From Facklamia sp. 7083-14-GEN3 (GTDB taxonomy: Bacteria > Bacillota > Bacilli > Lactobacillales > Aerococcaceae): a DNA stretch of 64,000 nucleotides. Below the pieces are notes generated by a model, which was given only the letters and a program-made list of their open reading frames with translations, was not told the origin of the DNA and searched no databases. The position numbers and the translations under genes are program-made. The stretch lies in the NCBI RefSeq assembly GCF_024742075.1, contig NZ_JANSGD010000001.1:124001-188000 (forward strand). Direction: 5' to 3'. Of this stretch, positions 1-8,553 are shown one piece after another. How positions within the stretch are numbered: the first letter of the stretch is position 1; every line of letters begins with the position of its first letter.

Positions 1-1376
1 AATATATAGATAAGATAGTAGAAAATCAGCAAAATTTTTTCTTTTCCGGTGCCACTCAATCACATTCTTTTCGTATTGAACAAATCATAAAATTGGAACA
101 CGCAATTCGCAAGTATGAAGAAGATATTCTAGCAGCCTTAAAACAAGATTTACATAAAAATGAAGTGGAAGCTTATCTAACTGAGTTAGGGCTGGTCTAT
201 CAAACCATCGCCAAGGTGAAGAAAAGATTAGCTCGCTGGATGAAACCAAAAAGAGTAAGAACACCTTTAGCCTTTCAAATATCTAAAAGTTATATCGTCA
301 ATGATCCCTATGGAGTAACTTGTATTATTGGTCCTTTTAATTATCCCTTCCAATTATTAATCGAGCCATTAATAGGTGCAATCATAGGGGGAAATACAGC
401 TATTATTAAACCCTCTGAAACGGCTGTGGCAACAGGTCAAGTCATTAAAAAACTGATTCATGAAACTTTTGATGAAGATTATATCGCAGTTGTTGAAGGT
501 GGAAAAGAGACCGTCACTGCTTTAATTCATGCCCCTTTTGATTATGTTTTCTTTACAGGGAGTGTGCCAGTTGGCAAGATTATTGCCAAAGCTTGTGCAG
601 AGCGATTGACTCCCCATACTTTAGAATTAGGAGGAAAGAGTCCGGCTATTGTTGACGATACAGCAAATTTAGAAGTAGCTGCTCAACGAATTGCTTTTGG
701 TAAATTTACCAATGCTGGACAAACTTGTGTGGCTCCTGATTATGTTTTAGTCCATCAATCTGTTCATCAAGCATTTGTTAAGCAATTGAAGCAAACCATT
801 CAACAATTTTATGGTGACACGCCACAAGAAAGTTCAGATTATGGTCGTATTATCACTAAAGATTCGACGCAAAGATTGGCTGATTTAATTGAGCAGGAAA
901 GAGAACATGTGATTTTCGGAGGACAAGTCGATATGGACAAGTGTTATATCTCCCCAACTCTTGTTGATAAAGTTGATTGGAGTCATCCAGCCATGCAGGA
1001 TGAACTTTTTGGTCCTATTTTACCAATTATTGTATATTCAGACTTACAATTACTTATCAATGAAATGAAGCAATTACCTAAGCCCTTAGCGGCTTACCTA
1101 TTTAGTCAAAATAAACAAACGATTGACTTTTTCACTAATCATTTGTCTTTTGGTGGCGGTTGTATCAACGATACCATGTTACATGTTGGTAATGCGAATC
1201 TACCTTTTGGTGGAGTAGGAACTTCAGGTAGGGGAGCCTACCACGGCTATGCTAGTTTTAAAACCTTTACTCATCAGAAATCGATGATGAAACGATCAAC
1301 TACTTTTAATCCAAACATTATCTTTCCACCTTATACAGACTTTAAACATAAAATTTTAAAATTGTTTTTATCATAA
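1..1376 (+). CDS. Aldehyde dehydrogenase, 5-prime end cut by window
   Basis: NAD(P)-dependent aldehyde dehydrogenase of the class-3-like group, oxidising aldehydes to acids. The reading frame is open from base 3, so the true start lies at or before the window edge; a TTG at 93 is not the start because clear family sequence (FRIEQIIKLE) precedes it. Visible motifs are the nucleotide-binding stretch GPFNYPF, FTGSVPVGK, the catalytic Glu in LELGGKSP (codon at 624) and the catalytic Cys in GQTCVAPDY (codon at 726). The C-terminal PFGGVGTSGRGAYHG and the hydrophobic tail (HKILKLFLS) are typical of fatty-aldehyde members of this class. The family is clear; the substrate is not. No terminator is evident before the next gene. 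Confidence 0.93.
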   Translation, partial: YIDKIVENQQNFFFSGATQSHSFRIEQIIKLEHAIRKYEEDILAALKQDLHKNEVEAYLTELGLVYQTIAKVKKRLARWMKPKRVRTPLAFQISKSYIVNDPYGVTCIIGPFNYPFQLLIEPLIGAIIGGNTAIIKPSETAVATGQVIKKLIHETFDEDYIAVVEGGKETVTALIHAPFDYVFFTGSVPVGKIIAKACAERLTPHTLELGGKSPAIVDDTANLEVAAQRIAFGKFTNAGQTCVAPDYVLVHQSVHQAFVKQLKQTIQQFYGDTPQESSDYGRIITKDSTQRLADLIEQEREHVIFGGQVDMDKCYISPTLVDKVDWSHPAMQDELFGPILPIIVYSDLQLLINEMKQLPKPLAAYLFSQNKQTIDFFTNHLSFGGGCINDTMLHVGNANLPFGGVGTSGRGAYHGYASFKTFTHQKSMMKRSTTFNPNIIFPPYTDFKHKILKLFLS

Positions 1377-1518
1377 CTACTTGAAATTTCAGCGAATCCT
1401 TACACATCAACACTGAGAGCATTTTTCTGAGTCACTTTGTTAGCCTATTTTTTTAAAGTGGCGTATGATTGAAGTATGCAGATGTTATAAGTAAAAATAT
1501 TAACAAGGAGGGCACAAT

Positions 1519-2274
1519 ATGGAGCGTTTGAAGGACAAAGCGGCAATCGTAACAGGTGGTGCTGGAGGAATCGGTTCGGCTATCGTACGTGCCTATGCTA
1601 GAGAAGGTGCGAAAGTGGCGATTGTTGATCTTAACCAAGAGAAAGGTGAGGCTTTAAGTCAATCGTTAAATGATGAAGGTTACGAGACCTTCTTTATAAA
1701 GACAGATTTAACTAAGAAGTCAGCTCTAGAAGCTTGTATTCAAGAAGTTGTCGACCGCTATCATCAAATTGATATTTTGGTTAATAACGCCCACGCTTCA
1801 AGAATGAAAGGGTTCTTAGATATTACAGAAGAAGATTTAGCGTTATCTATGGATTCAGGCTTTTATGCGACATTTTTCCTATGTCAATTAGCAATTCCTT
1901 ACCTCAAAAAAACCAAGGGTAATATTATAAACTTTGGTTCAGGAGCAGCAATTAAAGGGGATAACCAACAAGGATCTTATGTCGCAGCTAAAGAAGCTAT
2001 TCGTGGCATTACTCGTGTTATTGCTAATGAATTTGGTAAAGATGGAATTAATGTCAATGTGATTTCACCGATAGCTTATTCCGAAGGTGTGGATGCTTGG
2101 CGTGCTGAAAATCCAGAGTACTATGAAAAAGTTGTTCAAGGTATTCCGCTACAAAAATTTGGTGACATTGATCAAGATATTGCACCAGTCGCAGTCTTTT
2201 TAGCAAGTGAGGAATCACGCTACATTACTGGTCAGACATTTATGGTAGATGGCGGAAGTATTAAATTATATTAG
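1519..2274 (+). CDS. Short-chain dehydrogenase/reductase (SDR), first of a pair
   Basis: Classical NAD(P)-dependent SDR oxidoreductase of 251 aa, cytoplasmic. The Rossmann motif TGGAGGIG is at residues 12-19, catalytic Ser at 141, and Tyr154/Lys158 in YVAAK. The structural NNAG motif after strand beta4 reads NNAH here (residues 89-92), a departure from consensus that need not abolish activity. The start is fixed by an AAGGAGGG site just upstream of ATG. It lies 11 bases before a second SDR, so the two are probably co-transcribed; they share the opening MERLK and may be old duplicates. Substrate cannot be told from sequence. Confidence 0.9.
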   Translation: MERLKDKAAIVTGGAGGIGSAIVRAYAREGAKVAIVDLNQEKGEALSQSLNDEGYETFFIKTDLTKKSALEACIQEVVDRYHQIDILVNNAHASRMKGFLDITEEDLALSMDSGFYATFFLCQLAIPYLKKTKGNIINFGSGAAIKGDNQQGSYVAAKEAIRGITRVIANEFGKDGINVNVISPIAYSEGVDAWRAENPEYYEKVVQGIPLQKFGDIDQDIAPVAVFLASEESRYITGQTFMVDGGSIKLY

Positions 2275-2285
2275 GAGGAAACAAA

Positions 2286-3023
2286 ATGGAAAGATTAAAA
2301 GGTAAAGTATTAATTATTACGGGTGGCGCACAAGGCATGGGGAAAGTTCATGCAGAAGTAGCTTTAGCACAAGGAGCTAAAGTTGTCATTACGGATATTA
2401 ATGAAGAAAAAGGTAATGAAGTAGCTAAGGAATTGGGTCAAAATGTTTTATTTGTTAAACAAGATGTAACTAAAGAAGAAGATTGGAAGCGCGTGATTGA
2501 TGCGACAATGGACAAATGGGGAAAAATTGATTCCTTAGTCAATAATGCAGGAATCACTTATAACATGAAAATTGAAGATGTTTCTTTAGACGATTACATG
2601 AAGATTGTTAATATTAACCAGGTTTCAGTCTTTTTAGGAATCAAAGCTGTCACTCCAATCATGAAAGAACAAAAGTATGGATCTATTATTAACATTTCTT
2701 CAATGAATGGACTAGTGGGCGGAGCCATTGGATATACTGACACTAAATTTGCTGTAAGAGGAATGACAAAATCAGCAGCTAGAGAATTGTCTCCATATAA
2801 TATAACTGTGAATTCTGTTCACCCAGGTGTTGTTCATACTCCAATGCTAGAACAACCTGGTGTGAAGGAAGCGGTTGATAAGTTTAAAGAAACAATTCCA
2901 ATGCGTCGAGTTGCTCAACCTAAGGAAGTTTCTAACTTAGTGGTCTTCTTGGCTTCCGATGAAGCAAGATATTCTACTGGTTCTGAGTTTGTCATCGACG
3001 GTGGCGTAACAGCGACAGTTTAA
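2286..3023 (+). CDS. Short-chain dehydrogenase/reductase (SDR), second of a pair
   Basis: Classical SDR of 245 aa with an intact motif set: TGGAQGMG (12-19), NNAG (86-89), Asn111, Ser139, Tyr150 and Lys154 (YTDTK). TGGAQGMG and the overall layout resemble SDRs annotated as 3-alpha/20-beta-hydroxysteroid or acetoin/diacetyl-type reductases; I do not assign a substrate. It begins 11 bases after the previous SDR with a TAGGAGG ribosome site, so the pair forms an operon. A short intergenic gap with its own promoter follows. Confidence 0.9.
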   Translation: MERLKGKVLIITGGAQGMGKVHAEVALAQGAKVVITDINEEKGNEVAKELGQNVLFVKQDVTKEEDWKRVIDATMDKWGKIDSLVNNAGITYNMKIEDVSLDDYMKIVNINQVSVFLGIKAVTPIMKEQKYGSIINISSMNGLVGGAIGYTDTKFAVRGMTKSAARELSPYNITVNSVHPGVVHTPMLEQPGVKEAVDKFKETIPMRRVAQPKEVSNLVVFLASDEARYSTGSEFVIDGGVTATV

Positions 3024-3093
3024 TTTTAGTTAGCTATTTCAAAGTCTTTAAATACTTGATATTTAAAAGATGTAATCGAATTCACTATATCAT

Positions 3094-3122
3094 TTACTAT
3101 TATACTTGTTTAATGATATAAT
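3094..3122 (+). promoter_or_regulatory. Promoter of the GST-like gene
   Basis: TTACTA (3094-3099), 17-bp spacer, perfect TATAAT (3117-3122), about 32 bases before the start codon. The -35 is a weak match, the -10 is consensus. Confidence 0.5.
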
Positions 3123-3154
3123 GAAGATAATAAAAGAAAGAAAGGTCTGATAAA

Positions 3155-3769
3155 ATGTTAAAATTATATTATGCACCTGGTACTTGTTCCCTAGCTTGTT
3201 GGATTGCTTTAGAATGGTCTGGTCTTGAGTATGAAACGATTCGTGTAGATTATAAAGATCCAGAATACCGTAAAATTAATCCTTTAGGAATGGTTCCAGC
3301 GCTTGACATTGGAGGAGAACGTCCAATGACACAAGCAGGAGCGATTTTACAATATATCGCTAATTCTGTTCCAGAAAAAGATTTAGGACCAAATGAAGGT
3401 TTAGAAAATGTTTTTGAATTTGATGAGACTTCTCTATTCCTTTCTGCAGATATTCACCCATCGTTCTGGCCATTCTTCAACCCACAACGTTATACAACAT
3501 CTGAAGATATTGATATGATTGAAATGGCTCGTGCAGCAGCTCCTGCTCGTATTGATGCTAACTTCAAACATCTTAACGATATTATTGGAGATAGTAATCA
3601 CCTTTACCAAAACAAACGTACAGTTCTTGATCCATTAGCATTTATCTTTGCAACTTGGACTAAGAATTTAGAAAAAACTTATAAGGACTATCCAAACGTT
3701 AAACGTATGGTAGAACATCTTAAGGAAGATCCAGCTGTTCAAAAAGTTCTTACAGAAGCGAACGAATAA
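3155..3769 (+). CDS. Glutathione S-transferase family protein
   Basis: 204 aa. The N-terminal thioredoxin-like domain (about 1-80) starts LYYAPGTCSLACWIAL, matching the beta-class GST start with the Cys-Ser pair at residues 11-12; GMVPAL supplies the cis-Pro loop, and a helical C-terminal domain follows. Such proteins conjugate or reduce electrophiles with glutathione or a related thiol. GSTs are uncommon in Lactobacillales, many of which import rather than make glutathione, so the thiol used is uncertain. Flanked by its own promoter and a strong terminator, so monocistronic. Its neighbours are all oxidoreductases, which fits a detoxification role (inference). Confidence 0.85.
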   Translation: MLKLYYAPGTCSLACWIALEWSGLEYETIRVDYKDPEYRKINPLGMVPALDIGGERPMTQAGAILQYIANSVPEKDLGPNEGLENVFEFDETSLFLSADIHPSFWPFFNPQRYTTSEDIDMIEMARAAAPARIDANFKHLNDIIGDSNHLYQNKRTVLDPLAFIFATWTKNLEKTYKDYPNVKRMVEHLKEDPAVQKVLTEANE

Positions 3770-3787
3770 TATCTAAATTTATAATCT

Positions 3788-3819
3788 AGTGGCTTGGATT
3801 GCTCCAAGCCACTTTTTTT
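3788..3819 (+). terminator. Intrinsic terminator of the GST-like gene
   Basis: Perfect 11-bp stem AGTGGCTTGGA / TCCAAGCCACT around a TTGC loop, followed by seven T. Confidence 0.9.
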
Positions 3820-3980
3820 GAATTATTAGAAATTATAATACTTAATATTTTAGCTTAAAAATCCTGTTATTAATTGATTTTAAGGAGCATTTTCTTTTAG
3901 AAAATGAAAATTTTGTTTTAATATATAGTTATCGATGTTTTTAATAGATTCGCTATTTGTATAATGAAAGGGTGAATAAA

Positions 3981-4442
3981 ATGGCAAGTATAGAAGTAAA
4001 TAAAAAAGCGCCAGATTTTGAATTGAAAGATTTTGAAGGTAAATCAGTTAAGCTTTCTGATTTTCAAGATAAGAAAAATGTGATGATTGTTTTAAATAGG
4101 GGATTTGTATGACCTTTCTGCCGCAAGCACATGATGCAGTTGCATAAAGATTATAAAGAGTTCGAAGATAGAAACACCGCTATTGTAGTGATTGGTCCTG
4201 AAAATGATAAAAAATTCTCAGAGTACTGGCATGAAAACGACTTAGAATTTTATGGTCTACCTGATCCAAGCCATTCCGTATTAAAATTGTATGGTCAAGA
4301 AGTCAATCTTTTTAAGATGGGACGTATGCCAGCTCAAATGTTAGTGGATAAACAAGGTGAATTGAGATATATTCACTATGGCCACTCTATGAAAGACATT
4401 CCTGAAAATAAAGAAATGTTAGATTTAATAGATCAATTATAA
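3981..4442 (+). pseudogene. Peroxiredoxin-like (AhpC/TSA) gene with in-frame TGA at the active-site Cys
   Basis: Read as one frame this is 153 codons: ATG at 3981 (ribosome site AAGGGTG), a redoxin N-terminus with KKAPDFELKDFEGK, then LNRGFV-TGA-PFCRKHMMQL and a complete thioredoxin-fold C-terminus (GRMPAQMLVDKQGELRYIHYG). The TGA (4110-4112, codon 44) stands where relatives carry the first Cys of a CPFC motif, the peroxide-reactive residue. The rest of the frame is undamaged. Three readings remain: a recent Cys to stop mutation (TGC or TGT to TGA), a sequencing error, or selenocysteine in a UxxC motif. Only a short CTGC/GCAG stem with a 14-base loop lies just after the TGA, not a convincing SECIS. 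Without readthrough, a 103-residue fragment could start at the ATG at 4131, lacking the active site. Confidence 0.75.
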
Positions 4443-4454
4443 AATTTAATCTTT

Positions 4455-4491
4455 AAAAAGCAGACGTGCCAATAGCATATCTGCTTTTTTT
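4455..4491 (+). terminator. Intrinsic terminator of the peroxiredoxin-like gene
   Basis: Stem AAAAAGCAGA / TCTGCTTTTT (4455-4464 with 4480-4489) with the T-run following. Its A-rich left arm could also serve the opposite strand. Confidence 0.8.
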
Positions 4492-4561
4492 ATTTAAAGT
4501 ATTCTTGTTAGTTGAAAATAGTAAAGAAATCTAACCTTTTAAACATTCAATTTGACATATC

Positions 4562-4810
4562 TTAATGGTTTCTCGGATGTTCTGGATCGTGTGGATCAGC
4601 GGTTCTAGATATAGAGGGGGTATCTATCTCTGTTTTATAATCATTTTTAAAATGTTCCAATCTATTTCTAGTATGATCTGGGTCATGAGGATCCGCAATA
4701 TTTTTACTTTTTAAGCTTGTGTTTTTTGATGACTCTTTGTAATTTACCTTCTTGTTTATACGCTCACGATCATGCGGGTCATTGCGAAATCCATTTTTTT
4801 CTTTATCCAT
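4562..4810 (-). CDS. Small hydrophilic protein with three DPHD repeats
   Basis: 82 aa, not recognised. The start is taken at the second ATG (base 4810) because the AAAGGAG site sits 7 bases before it and is too close to the first. It contains three spaced copies of a motif: NDPHDRERINKK near the N-terminus, ADPHDPDHTRNR in the middle and ADPHDPEHPRNH at the very end, joined by Lys/Asn/Ser-rich linkers of about 20 residues. There is no signal peptide, membrane segment or Cys. His/Asp clusters of this kind could bind divalent metal (inference). It is the last of three minus-strand genes, 19 bases after the preceding stop, so probably translated from the same mRNA as two secreted His-rich proteins. 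Confidence 0.7.
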   Translation of the reverse strand: MDKEKNGFRNDPHDRERINKKVNYKESSKNTSLKSKNIADPHDPDHTRNRLEHFKNDYKTEIDTPSISRTADPHDPEHPRNH

Positions 4811-4829
4811 GCTCATTCTCCTTTATCAA

Positions 4830-5894
4830 CTAGTTTGTTTGCCATTTATTAGAAGAGTATTTTCCATCAATTAATTCAACTTGATCGGTAACATGAAGTT
4901 TATCGCCATCATAAAAGTATAAAATTTGCTTGTTAATTAGTAGTGCGTAGGTATGTTTGTTGTGTGCTTGCTTATTAACTTTTTTAGGATCTAGCAACTC
5001 GAATGTCGTATCTGGTGGAAAACTTGCATTCGTTTTTAAATGCATAGCTTGAATTACTTGCACAAAATCATTACTATTTTCAAAATCTAAAACAAAATCA
5101 TTATAGTTGTTAAGATAATGATCAAAGGCATCTTGTAAAATTTCATAAGTTTTTTGCTCAACTAAGAAGTAATCTTCATGTTCATTGTTCGTAGCGTTTA
5201 AAATAATTGTATTTTCTTCTTTTTTATCTAAACCGATGAGATGATTGATATCTACCACTATCTTTTTATCAATAATATAAAGTCCAAGATTTTGATATAC
5301 TCTAGCATCTTGATAGTTTTCGCGCAATTCATAAGCCAAAGATTGGTAAGGATAAAACTTGTCAGCTTTACCATTAGTGTCTAAAAGAAGGACAGGGGAT
5401 AACGTTTTACGAATTAATCCGGATCCTATTCCTCCTTCAAAATCCTTTAAACCGCCTGTTAAAATAACCAAATCTCGATAGGGCGCTTCAACGGATTGGA
5501 TTTTTTCTTCTTGATCTACGTAAAATCTTTGGCCTTCTTCGTTGTCAATTTTAGTGAAATAGTATGCTAAGTTGAAAAGACCACTTTCTTCAATTGAAAG
5601 AATCAAATGTATACTAAGACCTAATTGGTTAACTTCGGCTGTCCCTTTATAAATGCCAATATACTCTTTAGCTGAATCCGGAGCTTGATAAAGACTATCA
5701 TCGGGATTTAAAATTTTGTCTGGGATAAAATTAGCTTTTATATGATGTCCCTCGTGGTGGTCATCTACTATTACATGTTCAATCTTATTTACTTCTTCAT
5801 CAGTTGAATCAGAGTTCGCAAAAATTGCTTGAATATTAAAAGTTAACAAACTCAAGATAAAAGAAGTGATAAACAATTTAACTACTTTTTTCAT
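4830..5894 (-). CDS. Secreted protein of unknown function with HHEGHH segment
   Basis: 354 aa. It begins MKKVVKLFITSFILSLLTF, a Sec signal peptide with likely cleavage after IFA (about residue 26); there is no lipobox Cys, so it is probably released or wall-associated. Just after the mature N-terminus comes the His-rich stretch DDHHEGHHIKANF. The remainder looks like one or two beta-rich domains (YIGIYKGTAEVNQLGLSIHL) with no catalytic motif I can name, ending in a short beta segment rich in Lys and Tyr. RBS AGGATGTG-like before the ATG. It starts 20 bases after the stop of the upstream secreted His-rich gene. Function unknown; metal binding is an inference from the His cluster and neighbour. 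Confidence 0.8.
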   Translation of the reverse strand: MKKVVKLFITSFILSLLTFNIQAIFANSDSTDEEVNKIEHVIVDDHHEGHHIKANFIPDKILNPDDSLYQAPDSAKEYIGIYKGTAEVNQLGLSIHLILSIEESGLFNLAYYFTKIDNEEGQRFYVDQEEKIQSVEAPYRDLVILTGGLKDFEGGIGSGLIRKTLSPVLLLDTNGKADKFYPYQSLAYELRENYQDARVYQNLGLYIIDKKIVVDINHLIGLDKKEENTIILNATNNEHEDYFLVEQKTYEILQDAFDHYLNNYNDFVLDFENSNDFVQVIQAMHLKTNASFPPDTTFELLDPKKVNKQAHNKHTYALLINKQILYFYDGDKLHVTDQVELIDGKYSSNKWQTN

Positions 5895-5914
5895 TAAATC
5901 ACATCCTATCCTAT

Positions 5915-6619
5915 TTAATTAGGGGTAATTCCATCTACATATTCGTATGTATTTCCATGATTATCTAATAATTTACCCTCATCTTGGGAGAAAATAAAGA
6001 TTTCTTCACCAAACAATTCGACAATCCATTCTTTATTGTTTTTAGTGACAGTAGGGCAAGAAATAATGAAATAATTATAATTATTTTTGTGTGTATAGAA
6101 TATATTAGGAATGGTTTGATTGATCAAATCTAGGATATTTCTTTGTGTCATTTCGGGAGTTATTTTTTCTGTGATTGCTAGATATTCCTTTTTTAAATCA
6201 GTGGGAAGATTATTCTCTTCTTTATATCTTTCCTGAACAGATGTTGAGTATGCTTGAAGATCCGGGTAGGGAAAAGAGTTGAATTGAAATAACCATTCAA
6301 TGAATTCCTGGTCTACTGCAAGATCAGAGTGATTTTCATGCGCATGTTCACTTTCAGGATTCACATTGTTTTTTTCTACATTTTCTTGATTATGGTCGTG
6401 TTCATGTTCAGAATGAGCGTATCTGGAAACATCTTTTATATAGACAATCAATTGATTGTCTTGAAAAAGTAGGCCTTCAATTCCACTTTCTTCTGGAGCT
6501 ATATAGTATCCTTTGAAAGGCAAGGAATCCAATGACAAATCATTAGCTTCGATAGTAGGTATATCGACTAACTGGCTAATTATTAAAATAAAAAGTGGTA
6601 TAACTGTCTTTAGCTTCAT
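5915..6619 (-). CDS. Secreted protein of unknown function with His-rich loop
   Basis: 234 aa from the ATG at base 6619, chosen over an upstream ATG because AAGGAG lies 7 bases before it and the signal peptide (MKLKTVIPLFILIISQLV) then begins properly; cleavage is probable after IEA. Residues of about 70-100 form a His/Glu/Asn-rich linker with eight His in four clusters (HSEHEHDHN, then EHAHENH), like the metal-capturing loops of zinc solute-binding proteins. No ABC-type solute-binding fold is recognisable, and no lipobox. The C-terminal part (about 120-234) has a single Cys. It follows the phosphatase terminator with no separate promoter visible, so it may depend on readthrough from the phosphatase gene. 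Confidence 0.8.
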   Translation of the reverse strand: MKLKTVIPLFILIISQLVDIPTIEANDLSLDSLPFKGYYIAPEESGIEGLLFQDNQLIVYIKDVSRYAHSEHEHDHNQENVEKNNVNPESEHAHENHSDLAVDQEFIEWLFQFNSFPYPDLQAYSTSVQERYKEENNLPTDLKKEYLAITEKITPEMTQRNILDLINQTIPNIFYTHKNNYNYFIISCPTVTKNNKEWIVELFGEEIFIFSQDEGKLLDNHGNTYEYVDGITPN

Positions 6620-6638
6620 ATAATTCTCCTTAAATAAT

Positions 6639-6668
6639 AAAAGCACAGCTTTTTAACAGCTGTGCTTT
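6639..6668 (-). terminator. Terminator after the alkaline phosphatase gene
   Basis: An 11-bp stem AAAGCACAGCT / AGCTGTGCTTT; read on the minus strand it is followed by a T-rich tail (TTTTATTATTT). It sits directly before the next minus-strand gene, so it may act as an attenuator rather than a full stop. Confidence 0.75.
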
Positions 6669-6686
6669 ACATGATTTGAATGTAAT

Positions 6687-8489
6687 TTACTCAGCAGAGC
6701 TTTCCTCAGTTTCTTCTTCAGAAGCACCTTCAGTTTCAGTGACTTCTTCTTCACTTGTTTCAGCTTCAGCGCTTTCTTTTTCTGTTTCTTCAACCGCAGG
6801 TTCCTCTTCCGCTGAACCAGAGAATTTCTTAGTTACTTCTAAAGGGGCCATTTTTGTATCGCCACCTTCATATAATCCCATAGCCGCTAAAATCTTATAA
6901 GCAATATCTGTGTTTTCAAAATTACCTTCGAACATAGCCGCACCTGCACCGATTGCAAATACTGGAACTTTTTCAGGAGAGTGGTCAACAGTTGTAAAGG
7001 CCAGCCCAGCTTTACGAGCTAATAAACGAGTAGCTGCAATGGATAATGGCTCATAGGCATGGTAACCTTTGATAATATCAGCTTGACCAAGGTTGCGCTC
7101 TTCAGCAGGCTTCATTTGCTGTTCGAATGCATAACGCAATTCTTCTAATTCATAAGGAGTTACTAACATTAAGTCCTTAGCTTCTGCTTCACCTTCTTCA
7201 GCAGCTTTTTCAACCTCACCGGCTGTCATTACTTCTTCTTCAGCTTCTAAATCAAAGATGAAGCCAAAGTTTTCTTCTAGTAATGGAACAACATCTTCAA
7301 AGGTCATTTCAGGATTTTCTTCCTTAGCTTGCGCAAAGATGACATCGAATTGTTCTTGAGAAACCTTTTGATTATCTAATAAGTGGAAGTATGAGTTATA
7401 ACCTGTTTCAGAGTTACCGATTGTGAATCCACCAGTAGGGTGATCGGCAGTCACTACGATTAGTGTTTCTTCAGGATGCTCGTAGTAAAAGTTGATTGCT
7501 TCTTGGATAGAATCCTGGAAATCAATGACTTCTTTGATAGTGGTTGCTGCGTCGTTAGCGTGCTCTGCCCAGTCAATCTTACCAGATTCTGTCATCATGA
7601 AGAATCCTTCTTCGTTTGCACTTAAAACATCGATTCCTTTAGCAACCATATCCGCTAACGTAGGTTCGCCTTCTTGACGGTCAATCGCATATTTCATTGA
7701 AGAACCATCTAATTCAGAAAGTACAGATGCAGGAGCATAAACTTTTTCAGTTTCTGCAGAAATAGAATCAAATTCTTCTTGGGTATCAGCTACTAAATAG
7801 CCTTTTTCTTCCATAACTTCGTATAAGTCTGTTTGATCATCCTCAGCACCTGTACGTTTACCAAGTGAACCACCTGCAAAGTAATCGAAGTTAGAAGCTG
7901 CCATTTGTTCACCAATTTCATAGTAGTTTCCACGATGCTCTACATTTGAATAGAAGGCAGCAGGGGTTGCGTGATTTAAAGTAACAGTAGAAAGGATACC
8001 AACTGCTTTGCCTTGAGCTTGAGCTTTTTCAGCAATCGACTCAGTTTGCTCAGTGTATCCAGGAGTCAATCCGATTACATTTGAATTAACTTTCACTCCA
8101 TTACCAAAAGCTGTAGCAGTAGCTGCAGAGTCAGGCACATAGTGATCAGCATCAGTTGGGTTTTGTAAACCAACAACAGGGAATTTAGCGAAGTTTAAAG
8201 GTTGAGCTTGAGCTTGACCTTTACCTTCATCACCATTATCTGGTCCTAAGTAATATTCAGCAGCTGAAACTGGAATATTTCCCATTCCATCACCGATGAA
8301 TAGGAAAACATATTTAGCTTGGCTTTCAGAAATTAATGATAAATCTTCAGTTAACGCACGACCTTCTTCTAAAGTAGCGACAGGAAGTTCAGACCATTGT
8401 CCTTCTTCTTGCTTAGCAGAAGCCATAGTCGGAGCACAGACAGACATTAATACAGAAGCACAAAGTGATAAGATTACTGTTTTTTTCAT
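6687..8489 (-). CDS. phoA: Alkaline phosphatase, secreted, with acidic C-terminal tail
   Basis: 600 aa zinc/magnesium phosphomonoesterase of the E. coli PhoA superfamily, releasing phosphate outside the cell. Signal peptide ends at about TMASA. The metal-site Asp is in FIGDGMG (67), the phosphorylated Ser in DSAATATA (Ser121), further metal ligands in VTADHPTGG and TVDHSP. The final 45 or so residues are almost entirely Glu, Ser, Thr and Ala, an acidic tail beyond the catalytic fold, with no LPxTG; it may act as a spacer or electrostatic wall-binding segment (inference). An inserted Glu-rich stretch (EAEEEVMTAGEVEKAAEEGEA) also lies before the last metal motif. Upstream is a Pho-box-like array, so phosphate-starvation control is likely. 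Confidence 0.93.
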   Translation of the reverse strand: MKKTVILSLCASVLMSVCAPTMASAKQEEGQWSELPVATLEEGRALTEDLSLISESQAKYVFLFIGDGMGNIPVSAAEYYLGPDNGDEGKGQAQAQPLNFAKFPVVGLQNPTDADHYVPDSAATATAFGNGVKVNSNVIGLTPGYTEQTESIAEKAQAQGKAVGILSTVTLNHATPAAFYSNVEHRGNYYEIGEQMAASNFDYFAGGSLGKRTGAEDDQTDLYEVMEEKGYLVADTQEEFDSISAETEKVYAPASVLSELDGSSMKYAIDRQEGEPTLADMVAKGIDVLSANEEGFFMMTESGKIDWAEHANDAATTIKEVIDFQDSIQEAINFYYEHPEETLIVVTADHPTGGFTIGNSETGYNSYFHLLDNQKVSQEQFDVIFAQAKEENPEMTFEDVVPLLEENFGFIFDLEAEEEVMTAGEVEKAAEEGEAEAKDLMLVTPYELEELRYAFEQQMKPAEERNLGQADIIKGYHAYEPLSIAATRLLARKAGLAFTTVDHSPEKVPVFAIGAGAAMFEGNFENTDIAYKILAAMGLYEGGDTKMAPLEVTKKFSGSAEEEPAVEETEKESAEAETSEEEVTETEGASEEETEESSAE

Positions 8490-8553
8490 TTGCTCAATCC
8501 CTCTTTTAAATTATTGATGATTCCGTCATCTGAATATAAGATAGCAAAGCTTT

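Noticed and set aside
4113-4160. SECIS-like hairpin after the TGA
   Set aside because: Only a 4-bp CTGC/GCAG stem with a large loop and a separate small ATGC/GCAT hairpin are visible; neither fits the bacterial SECIS pattern convincingly.
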